Shown: piece by piece, positions 26,934-36,097 of the stretch
How positions within the stretch are numbered: the stretch's first letter is position 1
Layout: each line of letters starts with the position of its first letter
From: Anaerobiospirillum sp. NML120449
GTDB lineage: Bacteria; Pseudomonadota; Gammaproteobacteria; Enterobacterales; Succinivibrionaceae
Direction of reading: 5' to 3'
NCBI RefSeq assembly: GCF_023051105.1
Contig: NZ_JALKIL010000021.1
Coordinates: 1 to 64,000, forward strand
Length of the DNA: 64,000 nt
Program-made: the position numbers and the translations under genes
The notes under the pieces: generated by a model
Told to the model about the DNA's origin: nothing
Seen by the model: the letters and a program-made list of their open reading frames with translations, nothing else
Databases searched by the model: none

Positions 26934-28772
26934 TCAGCCTCTGACGACAAAGGCCGGGAGCTCAATTTCGATGCGGGCGCGCTGCAGGCGGCTGCGGCCG
27001 TTAAAGCTGCGAGCGCTCAGGGGCAGCCCGTGTCTGGTGATGACATTGCGCTCCACAGTAAAGCCACTGCCCGCATACATGAGGCTCTCTTCATCACTGC
27101 CCAGTACACTGCGCTCAGGGTCCAGAGGTACCCGTGCTGTCATGGCGCTCCAGCCGTGAAAGCTGCCGGGACGTCCTGGCATGTTCTGCGAGGAGACCAG
27201 ATAACCGGGCATCAGCGCTGTGCGCATAAACACAGCCTCACGCCCAAGACCAATCTCTCCTGTTACAGGACCTCCTCGCTGCGCACTGTAATCACGACCC
27301 GGACGGCTGCCAAAGCCGCCCTCACGGGCTGTTTCCTGATGCCTGCCTGAACCGTCACTGGAGCCGGCTGTGCTCTTGCGGCTGCCTGTATCCCAGGGCA
27401 GCTCACTGTCATCGTTCCAGATCTGAGCACTGCATGAGCTCAGGGTGTAGCTGAGCACTGCTGTATAGCTCTCCTGTGCCTTAAGAGCAGTGTCACCCGT
27501 ATGAATCTGCCTGCCCTCAGGCCCAGGGGAACGAAGGTCACCTTCTCTGCAGACAGGTAAAAGTGAGCTGTTCGGGGTGACCTGGCCAGGAGCTGCGTGA
27601 CTTTCAGGCAGTAAGGAAGGTGCCTGATCACCTGATCTGATCTCCCCCATTACAGAGGTACCAGGCGTGGCTGTATCTGATTGAGCCTGTTCGTCAAAGT
27701 CATCATCAAAAAGACACAGCTGGCGCATGGCGGACCTGCCTGCGCCATAAGCACCCCGTCGCCGGGCTGTGCTCTGGGGAGCTGGTCCTGTAAGCCTTTC
27801 AGGGGGTTGACTGTGACCTTGCTTTACAGGCCCGGGTTGAGTCCTGATGTCAGGCCGGCCTGAGCATATGGAGGCGGCCTTACCCCAGCAGTGCTCAAAG
27901 GAGAGCATCCACTGGGCATCACTGCACTCATAAGCCCTGTCAGTCCCGCAACAGCCCGGGACAGGCCCAACTGCCAGGTCCGTTGCTGCTGCATGGACCA
28001 TAGCCGCTGCCGTGGTACAGGCCCCGGCCTGTGCAGATGCAACACGGTTAGACTGTCCTTGCGCATCAGTACCCGGCAATTGATCCTCTGTATGATATGG
28101 TTCACTTCCCCTGATCTGATGCGCTCTCTGATGCACAGTTTGATGCGCAGTCTGATGCGCTGACTGATTAATGGTCTGATGAGCAGCCGGATCTGCACTG
28201 TGTGTATGACTGCCATCATCAGTTACTGCACCTGTGCCCGTCGGCACTGCATAAGGGCTTACTGGCTCACAGTACATAGCTGACTTACCATGTCTTGCCT
28301 GAGCAAGGGCTACAGTGTAATCAGGGCAGCCGTACACCAGATAAGTACGCTGCATACCCCAGCTGCATCTGCGTATAAGCTCACTGTGAGGCAGGTGTAC
28401 GGGCAGAGCACGGCTGGCCGCTCCGGCGGCACTGCCGGCGCATCCGGGCTTTGCCTCAAGGCTGTCAGGTCCTGGATCTGTGCCCATGGATGAGACAGAC
28501 CCAGCGCCGGTGGCTGCTCCCATGGTGACAGCAGCGCCCGCGCCTGGAGCTGTGCTCCTGGGGGACGCTGAGCCTCTGGTGGCAGCGTCCGCGCCTGAGG
28601 CTGAATCAGATCCTGACAGCTGACAGGCTCTGCTGGTGCTGTACTGACCACTGGAGTCAGGACTGACAAAGTAGGCAGGCATGTGGGCCTGCGATGATGA
28701 AAGAGTCCCGGGGGTCAATGGCACTGTGCTGTCACAGCAGTGCCCTCCCGGTGGTGAAATGGAGAAGTTCAT
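26934..28772 (-). CDS. Unknown low-complexity protein, block gene 4
   Basis: I do not recognise this 612-residue protein. The ATG at 28772 is chosen because GGGAG lies six bases upstream; the frame extends 19 codons further. Much of it is Ser, Gly, Pro, Ala and Gln-rich and probably disordered. Islands that look folded: HSELIRRCSWGMQRTYLVYG with CPDYTVALAQARHGKSAMY (about residue 125-180), FEHCWGKAASI (about 290), TAVLSYTLSSCSAQIWNDD (about 440) and the last 100 residues, ending RLQRARIEIELPAFVVRG. No signal peptide or membrane segment is seen. It lies 100 bp after the small gene ending at 28873 and 380 bp before the AAA+ gene, all in one direction, suggesting a shared role. Any function would be a guess. 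Confidence 0.7.
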   Translation of the reverse strand: MNFSISPPGGHCCDSTVPLTPGTLSSSQAHMPAYFVSPDSSGQYSTSRACQLSGSDSASGADAATRGSASPRSTAPGAGAAVTMGAATGAGSVSSMGTDPGPDSLEAKPGCAGSAAGAASRALPVHLPHSELIRRCSWGMQRTYLVYGCPDYTVALAQARHGKSAMYCEPVSPYAVPTGTGAVTDDGSHTHSADPAAHQTINQSAHQTAHQTVHQRAHQIRGSEPYHTEDQLPGTDAQGQSNRVASAQAGACTTAAAMVHAAATDLAVGPVPGCCGTDRAYECSDAQWMLSFEHCWGKAASICSGRPDIRTQPGPVKQGHSQPPERLTGPAPQSTARRRGAYGAGRSAMRQLCLFDDDFDEQAQSDTATPGTSVMGEIRSGDQAPSLLPESHAAPGQVTPNSSLLPVCREGDLRSPGPEGRQIHTGDTALKAQESYTAVLSYTLSSCSAQIWNDDSELPWDTGSRKSTAGSSDGSGRHQETAREGGFGSRPGRDYSAQRGGPVTGEIGLGREAVFMRTALMPGYLVSSQNMPGRPGSFHGWSAMTARVPLDPERSVLGSDEESLMYAGSGFTVERNVITRHGLPLSARSFNGRSRLQRARIEIELPAFVVRG

Positions 28773-28872
28773 AATCTGCTCCCGACAGAGCCCTGCAGCT
28801 GCGGCCGTACAGGACATAAATGCCTGCATTGGTGGCTGGCCTGCAGGGACCGTCTTAATATGGCCCGGGCAG

Positions 28873-29070
28873 TTACGAGCTTATGGCCACGATAAGAACC
28901 CGGGCGTTACGGCCCAGCTGACGGCGGGTAATCTGCTCGTCACGACCGTCAACACTGTTAAGGTCCAGCTTTACTACCGGAGGACGTCCGCCTGGCTTTG
29001 CCTGGAGGTCCCGCGCGGAGATAAGTTTCAGGGCCGGGGCCTTACGCCCCTGAGGTAATACTGCTGTCAT
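28873..29070 (-). CDS. Small unknown protein, block gene 3
   Basis: A 65-residue protein, MTAVLPQGRKAPALK at the start and RRQLGRNARVLIVAISS at the end. The frame is open further upstream to 29226, but I chose 29070 because AGGAG lies seven bases before this ATG and the earlier part is Pro/Gly-rich and unlike protein. The composition (Lys/Arg-rich, alternating hydrophobics at the end) looks like a real small folded protein. No family is recognised. It sits between two larger unknown genes of the block, 115 bp after the first and 100 bp before the second. Confidence 0.6.
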   Translation of the reverse strand: MTAVLPQGRKAPALKLISARDLQAKPGGRPPVVKLDLNSVDGRDEQITRRQLGRNARVLIVAISS

Positions 29071-29185
29071 GTCATTGCTCCTGTCGTAATGGAAAGTATC
29101 TGTAAGCGGCACGCCGCCGGGCATGCCACCGGGCATGCCAGCCCGGATGCCGTCCTGACCGCCGGTGCAGGCGGAGTGCAGCCCT

Positions 29186-30673
29186 TCAGCTGCCGGCCCG
29201 GGCCAGAAGCTCACTGTCTTCAGCAACTGCTGCTGCAGCTGCCCCGGCTGCAGCTGCCCCGGCTGTCCTGAGCCTTACCGGTACCGGGCTTAAACCAATA
29301 GCAGCCAGCCGTCCCTGAGATCGGCTGATGGCCACAAAGCGCTGCCAGCGCTCCATGGAACTCATAGCCGTATGCTCACCCTTTTTAAGTTCTATTACTC
29401 CCTGAGCACCAGGAAGCACAGTGCTGCCAGGGCGGCCCTGGTCGCTCTGAGGTTTATGGCCGTCCCTGCGCTCATATCTGTCAGGGCCACCAGGTGCTAC
29501 GACACCGGTCTGACCGGCAGCGCCCGCACCTGCACAGTGATCCGCTACAGCTCCCTGAGGGCAATAAGGACGGGGGCGAAAGGAAGACTGATTCTGCCTG
29601 CGTACCAGGTAAGGGTCAGCTCCTCCTGCTGGTGCCCTGAGCTCATAGGAGCTGGAACTCCCGCTGTCGCTTTCATTGGCAGCACGAATACGGGCATAAG
29701 CTCCCTGAGAGCTGCTGCGCTGCAGCCAGCCACGGCGCGGGTCAGGCCCTGGACCGCTCCTGGAGCCTGAGAAGCCGGTGCGTCCGCATACCCAGCTGCG
29801 CGGAGCCTGGGCCATGACGCAATTGCCTGCTTCTGTACGGAAACGCTCAAGCTCCGAAGCGCCTCTGTCCGCGCGTCCATGCGGGCTGCCCGGCGTACTG
29901 CCATGAATGCGATCCTGGGGGCGACCGGACATTTCGTCCTGAGTGCTGTCTTGCGGCCTGTTTTGCGGCCGGGCCTGGGGCCAGTTTTGCTTTGGGCCTT
30001 GCGGCAGCTCTGGCTGGCCGGGGCGTGCCCTGGAGGTGCGAGAGGAATTGCGGCTGCGTGGTATCCATATGCTCATGGCACAGTCAGGCAACAAGGTGAT
30101 AAAGGCGGCACTGAGCGAGCCTGACCAGCTGCCGGGCCCATGGCCTCCATCTTCCCCGTCAGTCCCGGCCATACCAGGCTGACACTCAATATGTCCGCAA
30201 TGAATGCAGGCAGGAATATGACACTCCATGAAGGCAGCGGAGTTGCCTGCCACCATGCTTTGGTGATGCAGCTGCAGCCTTACCACTGCAGGAGCCGGGG
30301 CATAGCAGTACTCAGGGGAAGCGGCTGCAACACTGCCAGCTCTGATGGTGAATTCATGAGACCAGCTGCAGTCGCGGGCATACCAGCGACGTCTGCGGTA
30401 AGGGCGACTGTAAGTACGTGAAACGTGGCAGCTGCCAGCGCGTGGACTGCATATGCTGTCATTAAGTGGAGCGTGGGAGCTGCCAGTGCCCGGAGTGCTG
30501 GTGCTGTCATTAAGTGGAGCACAGGAGCTTCCAGTAAGCATCTGGGTGCCCGGACGAGAGCCGTATCGGGCTTTGTTGCCAGCCGGACAGGCAAGTGGGC
30601 TGTTCCGGCCAGTCTCGTTAGTGTTATCTGCAGGGACAGTAAGGCTGTCCCCATGCTGTGGTGAAGTGTTCAT
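29186..30673 (-). CDS. Unknown protein with Cys/His cluster, block gene 2
   Basis: A 495-residue protein that I do not recognise. A consensus Shine-Dalgarno (AGGAGG) five bases before the ATG strongly supports it as a gene. Around residues 85-200 it looks folded: RPYRRRRWYARDCSWSHEFT, then VVRLQLHHQSMVAG, then a Cys/His cluster CHIPACIHCGHIEC (about 150-164) of the kind that binds zinc, and FITLLPDCAMSIWIP. The middle is Pro, Arg, Gln and Ser-rich with many RPQ repeats. A second island near 440-480 reads MERWQRFVAISRSQGRLAAIGLSPVPVRL, followed by poly-Ala. The early part has a short repeat (APLNDS). It is upstream of the small gene and downstream of a hairpin array. Confidence 0.7.
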   Translation of the reverse strand: MNTSPQHGDSLTVPADNTNETGRNSPLACPAGNKARYGSRPGTQMLTGSSCAPLNDSTSTPGTGSSHAPLNDSICSPRAGSCHVSRTYSRPYRRRRWYARDCSWSHEFTIRAGSVAAASPEYCYAPAPAVVRLQLHHQSMVAGNSAAFMECHIPACIHCGHIECQPGMAGTDGEDGGHGPGSWSGSLSAAFITLLPDCAMSIWIPRSRNSSRTSRARPGQPELPQGPKQNWPQARPQNRPQDSTQDEMSGRPQDRIHGSTPGSPHGRADRGASELERFRTEAGNCVMAQAPRSWVCGRTGFSGSRSGPGPDPRRGWLQRSSSQGAYARIRAANESDSGSSSSYELRAPAGGADPYLVRRQNQSSFRPRPYCPQGAVADHCAGAGAAGQTGVVAPGGPDRYERRDGHKPQSDQGRPGSTVLPGAQGVIELKKGEHTAMSSMERWQRFVAISRSQGRLAAIGLSPVPVRLRTAGAAAAGAAAAAVAEDSELLARAGS

Positions 30674-32100
30674 GTGACCTCCTGACTGCTGCTATGTGGA
30701 AAGTGGTGTAATGAAGTGAAACGGCGGGCAAGGAGTAAGGCCCGCCATACTTACTAATGTGCTTAGGGGTTAAGCCATCAGGGGCTGTCAGTGCTGTGCG
30801 CTGTACCTGGCTGCAGTGAGGTGAGCTGAACTGACTGCACTGCAATGCTCTTCTGCAGTTGCGGGCAATTCTTATCAGGGGTTGCAATGCACTCCCCTTC
30901 CGGTGGTGCGGTCCACTGCTCTCCCCTGGTTTGCGGTGCACTGCTGAATGACTTGCGCATAAGGTACTGTCATCTTTGATGGCATCTGGTCAGCCGTCAG
31001 AGGACTGGCAGAGGGAAGCTGTTATCTTAAAAAGCGGGCCCGGAGTAAGCCCGCTACTGATAGTTAAGTCAGAGAATGTTTAAGCGCCTGTGCCTGGACT
31101 CAGGTAAAACCCGCCATGCACTGAGCTGTCTGAGCCACTGGTCTTAAGACTCAGCAACTGTTATCTCAAGGTCTTATGTACGCCTGCTGCTCTCATGCTG
31201 TTTTCATATTGCACAGAGGCCGGCTGCAGCACTGTTATCTCCTGCCCTCTTTACTGACCGGATGTCACCCTGACGGGCCCTGCAGTAAAGCTATGGCAGC
31301 TGCTGAAGAGCAATGCTGGGCAGAACAGCAGTACGGTAAAAGTATTCAGGATGGCGGGCTGAAATCCTGATAAACGCCCGCCCACGATTTCAAAGAAAAA
31401 CTGTTACAGGATGCGGGCATTGTTCTGTCTGCGTGCCCGCCATACGCCACATACTGAATCTCTGTGTTCAGAGACTATGAGGTAACCTGAGATGCAGGTG
31501 AAACTGGTTCAGGATGGCGGGCTGAAATCCTGATAAACGCCCGCCCACGATTTCAAAGTCTAATCATGTGGCGGGCATTACAGATAATCTGCCGTGGCAG
31601 CCCGCCATGGCCACATACAGATGTGTTGCGCATACTTATGACACAGCCTGTCCGGCCAGTGCCACTGCCTGCAGGTTACTGCTGAATCTGCCGGCCTTGC
31701 TTCACTGTACGGAGCTGCTCCATGCCGGGAGCACAGGACTTATGCACTGTGCTACCGGCAGAAAGCCGTACGGTGCGCCAATGAGCGCCATGCGGTGCGC
31801 ACTGGGCTGCCTGTGAGCTGAGCAAGCGCTGTACGCTGTGCAGCAGCGCCATGCCATACGCAAAATCAAACTCACTTAAGAAGGCGAAGCCTGTGAACGC
31901 TCCGCCTTTGATGCACTAGTGAGATTTAAGGGGTCAGCTGACTAAAACCGGACCTGCCGATGGTGGAGCAGGCCCGACAATTAGAGACAGCTGGAGTCGA
32001 AAAGGGAAAGAAGAAAAGGGAGCTGTGCAGTTGCCAGGTTTAACCGTGCCACAGCTGAGCTGCGGTGCGGCTTTTAAGCTGTATCAGCTGCCCTGCAGTG
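30674..32100. other. Non-coding gap holding the hairpin array
   Basis: A 1.4-kb gap between the SSB-like gene and the Cys/His-cluster gene. It contains the six-hairpin array and a further hairpin (AAGGCG-AGC / GCT-CGCCTT near 31878-31911). No open frame looks like a gene. Confidence 0.55.
30723..31607. repeat. Array of six hairpins with a shared GGCGGGC/GCCCGCC stem
   Basis: Stem-loops at 30723-30746, 31033-31055, 31353-31382, 31413-31440, 31516-31545 and 31569-31607 each use GGCGGGC (or GCGGGC variants) paired with GCCCGCC. Loops of the first two share GGAGTAA. The third and fifth lie in an exact 51-bp direct repeat (31345-31395 and 31508-31558). No runs of T follow, so these are not ordinary terminators. 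A structured leader RNA, protein-binding sites or recombination sites are all possible. Confidence 0.75.
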
Positions 32101-33624
32101 TCAGCCGCCCAGCTGATAGAAAGCCATTCTTTTGACCTCAATGACAGTATCTGTAGATGAGGTAGCCATTACAGCATCCTCACGGTTGAGACTGCCTACC
32201 AGCACCACAGGCAGAGCCATGGAGTGACGGATAATGCGGTAGACCATGGAAAGGGACGGGCCGCTGCTTTGCCAGATAACTGCCTTGTAAAAGACAGCCC
32301 TGCTGTCACGTCCTGCTGGCACCTTTACCGAGCTGGCCACAGCCTGTGCCACACTGCGGCAGATATCATCGCTGGCAAGGTACAGGTCCCACTTATCAAG
32401 GCTGACCGGAGCACAGGCCCCGGAGGGCGCAGTGCCGGCTGTAGTGGCTGACACTGCAGGCTCCGCTGCAGCTGACGCAGCTGCAGCTGTTGCGGCCGCT
32501 GCAGGAGCACTGTCTTTACCACCGGCGTCAGTGACGTCACTGAGTTCTGTGTCTTCAGTACGTGATGATCTCTTTTCATATGAAGCTGACGGGAGGCAAG
32601 TGTCCTCAGCGCCGACAGCAGCGGCACTGCTGGGACGGGACGGGTCAAAATCCTTATCCTGGGATTTGATATCCCTGTTGACCTGCTGCCAGGCAATTTC
32701 ACTGAAGACACGCTCATCAAAGAAATCGTGCAGATCAATGCTGGAAAAATCAAAGTGACGGCGCAGTGCCATTTCCTCCTCACTCATGTCACTTACAGCA
32801 CTGACAGCGGCCATTCCTGAAAGCCCCCTGAAGTCAGCACCGTCGCCGCTGCTCAAGGAGCCGCCCCGGGAGCTGAGCTCCCTGACCATGGCATTGAGCA
32901 GCGGAGCTGCAGCTGCAGCACAGCCTCGACGCACGGCACTGTCAGGACGTGTCTTACCCGCAGCTCCGCCCTCAGGCCTGCTCCTGCCTGTAGCAGCAAA
33001 CCCCGCCGTAGCTGCAGCTGCTGCGGCAGCGTTACGACCAGTACCGCCTGACGAGCCTGAAGATCCTGATGCGCCAGGGCGATGAGCTGATCCGCTGCTG
33101 CCAGCACTGGCGGCGGCCCTGCTGTGAGCCCGACGCATATGAGCGGGCGCTGTACGGCTGCGGCCAGTGCCGTCGGTGCAGCCCCTGGTGCTGGCGTCAG
33201 AGCAGGATTCGCTATCACAGCCGGTGCGGTTGCGGACTGCGTTTATCTGCCCCTGCAGCTGCTTTAAGGAGCTGGCGCTGTCATCTGATCCCATGGCAAG
33301 GCACAGTACCCTGCCCCTGAGCTCAGGGGCCAGTACATTACGGGCTGCATCGGCTTTCTTTACCGAACAAAGCGCAGCTGAAGATGAAGCTGAGGGAGTG
33401 GAGGTTGAGGTGGAAGAAGTAGAAAGAGAAGAGCTGGTTGATGCACAGCCGCGCTCAGCCTGATCTGCAGTGACGCTGCTGGAGGCTGCAGCACTGTCAG
33501 TCATGCCCTGAGCCAGGGAGCGAATGCGAAAGCGCAGCATTGGTCTGCCTTTGAAATCACGGTCAAGAGCCATGCTGCCCGGCTCAATCTGACCCAGAAG
33601 CTGAAGCGAGTTCAGATTAAACAT
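32101..33624 (-). CDS. SSB-like protein with OB fold split by a long insert, block gene 1
   Basis: A 507-residue protein. Its two ends resemble single-stranded DNA-binding protein. Residues 1-38 (MFNLNSLQLLGQIEPGSM, then GRPMLRFRI) resemble the first strands of SSB (NKVILVGNLG, then AVANITLA in E. coli). Residues 440-507 (AVFYKAVIWQSSGPSL, then ALPVVLVGSL, then TVIEVKRMAFYQLGG) resemble the later strands (WHRVVLFGKL, QVYIEGQL, VVVNVGGTMQMLGG). About 400 residues of Ser/Ala/Gly-rich sequence lie between, with one helical island (RRHFDFSSIDLHDFFDERVF, about 287-306). The acidic DDDIPF tip that recruits partners in SSB is absent. AAGG lies upstream of the ATG. First gene of the block; it would be expected to bind single-stranded DNA. 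The assignment is by eye and not certain. Confidence 0.65.
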   Translation of the reverse strand: MFNLNSLQLLGQIEPGSMALDRDFKGRPMLRFRIRSLAQGMTDSAAASSSVTADQAERGCASTSSSLSTSSTSTSTPSASSSAALCSVKKADAARNVLAPELRGRVLCLAMGSDDSASSLKQLQGQINAVRNRTGCDSESCSDASTRGCTDGTGRSRTAPAHMRRAHSRAAASAGSSGSAHRPGASGSSGSSGGTGRNAAAAAAATAGFAATGRSRPEGGAAGKTRPDSAVRRGCAAAAAPLLNAMVRELSSRGGSLSSGDGADFRGLSGMAAVSAVSDMSEEEMALRRHFDFSSIDLHDFFDERVFSEIAWQQVNRDIKSQDKDFDPSRPSSAAAVGAEDTCLPSASYEKRSSRTEDTELSDVTDAGGKDSAPAAAATAAAASAAAEPAVSATTAGTAPSGACAPVSLDKWDLYLASDDICRSVAQAVASSVKVPAGRDSRAVFYKAVIWQSSGPSLSMVYRIIRHSMALPVVLVGSLNREDAVMATSSTDTVIEVKRMAFYQLGG

Positions 33625-35017
33625 GTTGCCTTACTCCCTGAGGCCGTCCTCAGGACCATACGTCCTGCTATCAACAGGTACTGCCATCAGTACCCGGGAC
33701 CTGCCATCAAACTGTTATCCTGAAATCCTGGAATCCTTAAGTAGTTTGAACAGCAAGGAGCATCTGCTCCTGCGATGGCTCAATAATAGAAAATAAAATC
33801 CGCCCCTTCTGATCTGTCCCTGCCCAGCCCCCGCGCCAGTGAAAAGTACTTTTCCAGAAATTTTTAAAGCTCAGATTTACTGCATAATTTCCTGTAAATC
33901 CCTGCAAATACCACTAAGAGAGCATACTGGCATATCTGACAATGAACAGAATCTGATGACACTTAAGTTCTTTTTCCATAATTTTGCCAGCATAAGAAAG
34001 CAAAATGTTCATGGATTTTTTTCTTAAATTAAGTGCCCGGAGCTCAGGACTGAGAAGTAAGAACCCATAATGCCGGGCAGCGGGCTGAGCACCAGTCCGC
34101 CCCATGGCTTCTTTGTGTGGTACAGGAAGCTGATGGCATGATGAGCAGGCAATCAGATGCACGCTCCCAAAGGCCTCCCCTGAAGCAGTGATCAGACACA
34201 TGGTCTGGTGTTTAGGGAAAAGCTGCAATGAGCTGATTTTTGAAGAAAATTGAGGTTTTTTGATGATTTCTGAGCAAAAATGGGCGCTTTTTCGTGAAAT
34301 CAGCTCATTTTTGTAAATTCAGGCATGGCAGACGAGACTGTGATGGGATTTTGCAGCTGACAAGTGAACAGGCCGTGACTATGGTTACGGTCTTTAAGAT
34401 GGTGACAGGAGTCAGCTATTGGGTCAGATTAAAAAGGTTAAGAGCTGAACTGGCCTGCGGATACTGGCAGAGCCTGAGAGCCAGGCTGAGGCTGGGACTT
34501 ATGCCAAGGCTCAGACTGAGGCTGGGACTTATGCTGGGGGTTATGCTTATGCGCAGGATTATTGAGAATGCCTCGATGGCCGGTCTGATTACGCAAGTGC
34601 GATAAATGGTTCAGGACTCCAGACCTGCTTACATGAACTGGCCTGATGAATGGAAGGTATGAACGGGCTGATGAATAAGTGGACTGACTTATGGATAGCG
34701 GGAGGGAGTGATGAGTGGAGAAATGGATTAACGGGCGGGTCGACAGACAGGGATGACCTTAAGCTGCATTGAAGGCTGCGCTGCAGCGGGTGATGCCGCT
34801 GAAGCTGTGGCGGGTGATTAGGGCGGATGGTGGCCGGGCCCGGTCGGGCGGCTTTTGGGGCCGGGCCCGGCCGGGGCGGCTTATGGAGGTGGGCCTGGAT
34901 GGGCTGCGCGCGGGCAAAAAAAGGGGCATGCCTGAGCATGCCCTGCGCCGGGAAAAGATTAGTGTTGAGTTCCCTGTTTTGTCTCTGATCCTTTATCTGC
35001 CGGCTGGGCAGATGGCA
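33625..35017. other. Intergenic DNA between flgN and the SSB-like gene
   Basis: It holds the flgN terminator (34916-34943), an AT-richer part (33830-34320) and a loosely repetitive part near 34480-34550 (GGCTGAGGCTGGGACTTATG twice). No convincing gene, integrase or attachment site is seen at this edge of the block. Confidence 0.5.
34916..34943 (-). terminator. Intrinsic terminator after flgN
   Basis: On the minus strand, stem GGGCATGC / GCATGCCC with a four-base loop followed by CTTTTTTT. It lies about 75 bases past the flgN stop, so transcription from flgO-flgP-flgN should stop before the inserted block. Confidence 0.9.
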
Positions 35018-35488
35018 TCAGGCATTAATGTTGACGCGTAATGGTCCGGTAGCTGTTGTGTTGCCCTTATCGTTGTAGGTCATGTTACGTGACATACGAT
35101 CACGGGCAGACATCAGTACGGAGGTCAGACGGCGGTTAGCTGCAATTGACAGGGAAATGAGCTTGCCATTGGTCTCATTCATCATCTTGCAGCGGCCCAG
35201 CTTTTCCTTGAGCTGGTTGACGCGGTCAATGTGTACGGTCTTGAGCATGGCAGCATCAGGATGCAGCTTGAGACGCTGATCGTTGGCCTGCAGCTTGAGC
35301 ATGAATGAGGACTTGTCCTCAGCAATGGTCTCCAGCTCCTCAAGACGGCGCTCTTTAATGGCCTGATACTCGCGGCTTAGGATCTTCATGACTGCGTCAA
35401 GAATGGCATCCTGCTCATCAAGATAATCATCTAAAGTCTTAATGGCGGAAACGGCTTTAGTCTTATTGATGGAACGACGGGTAATCAT
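35018..35488 (-). CDS. flgN: Flagellar export chaperone FlgN
   Basis: A 156-residue helical protein of the FlgN family, the chaperone for hook-filament junction proteins FlgK and FlgL. It is nearly all alpha-helical with heptad-like spacing (LDDYLDEQDAILDAVMKIL, EYQAIKERRLEELETIAEDK, NQLKEKLGRCKMMNETNGKLI), and the C-terminal NRRLTSVLM fits the family. I chose the ATG at 35488 because GGAAG lies upstream; an extended frame adds 26 unlikely residues. It lies 109 bp after flgP and ends at a strong terminator. FlgK and FlgL are not in the window. Confidence 0.88.
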   Translation of the reverse strand: MITRRSINKTKAVSAIKTLDDYLDEQDAILDAVMKILSREYQAIKERRLEELETIAEDKSSFMLKLQANDQRLKLHPDAAMLKTVHIDRVNQLKEKLGRCKMMNETNGKLISLSIAANRRLTSVLMSARDRMSRNMTYNDKGNTTATGPLRVNINA

Positions 35489-35597
35489 ATTACTTCCAGA
35501 AAAAGGCGCTGTGACATACAGCAAAAACCACGGCCCCGGCCGGAGCCTGGGGCACGTCTGATTCACCGGGACGGTCAGGCCGTCCCTGTAACCTCAC

Positions 35598-36056
35598 TTA
35601 GAGGGCGCCGCGAATCTGATACATGTCGTAAATACGCTTAGTATCCATTTCGAGTTCGGTCACGTAGGTGTCACCCAGAGGGTACTGGCGGACCACACGT
35701 GCACCGTGAACCAGGCCTTCAACCTCGGTAGTGAGCTTGTCGCTCTTCTCTATGTTGTTGGCGTTGGAGTTCTTTGCCTTGACGTAAACACCGGCAACCT
35801 GCTCGGTGAGCTCACGATAGGCTTCCATCTTGGAGGCTCTCATGGCGTTAATCTGCTTTTCAGAATGGCTGGAACCCTTCTGACGTGAGATTACAGCATA
35901 GCCTGTGGACCTGATTACTGGATAATCGTCCAGCTCATTAACGCCGGTATCGGTGTAATGAACAGCCAGAGAAGTATTACGGATAACGCTGGAGCAGCCG
36001 GTGGTGCTCAATACCAGAACTGAGGCCAGAAGTGCTGCTGAAATGTACTTTTTCAT
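35598..36056 (-). CDS. flgP: Outer-membrane flagellar lipoprotein FlgP
   Basis: A 152-residue LPP20-family lipoprotein. The lipobox TTGC gives acylated Cys21. The mature part has SSVIRN, VIRSTGYAVISRQKG, a helix MRASKMEAYRELTEQVAGVYV and a C-terminal EGLVHGARVVRQYPLGDTYVTELEMD, typical of FlgP. In Vibrio, FlgP with FlgO and FlgT forms the outer-membrane H-ring system supporting a sheathed or polar flagellum. It is 41 bp after flgO, so one operon. Confidence 0.95.
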   Translation of the reverse strand: MKKYISAALLASVLVLSTTGCSSVIRNTSLAVHYTDTGVNELDDYPVIRSTGYAVISRQKGSSHSEKQINAMRASKMEAYRELTEQVAGVYVKAKNSNANNIEKSDKLTTEVEGLVHGARVVRQYPLGDTYVTELEMDTKRIYDMYQIRGAL

Positions 36057-36097
36057 CGAAAAAACCTTTTTTAACCAGAGAGCTTCCTGAAAAAGCC

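Noticed and set aside
22684..33624. Block as a complete prophage or integrative element
   Set aside because: No integrase, relaxase, phage structural gene, flanking direct repeat or tRNA target is visible, so only a module or derivative is claimed.
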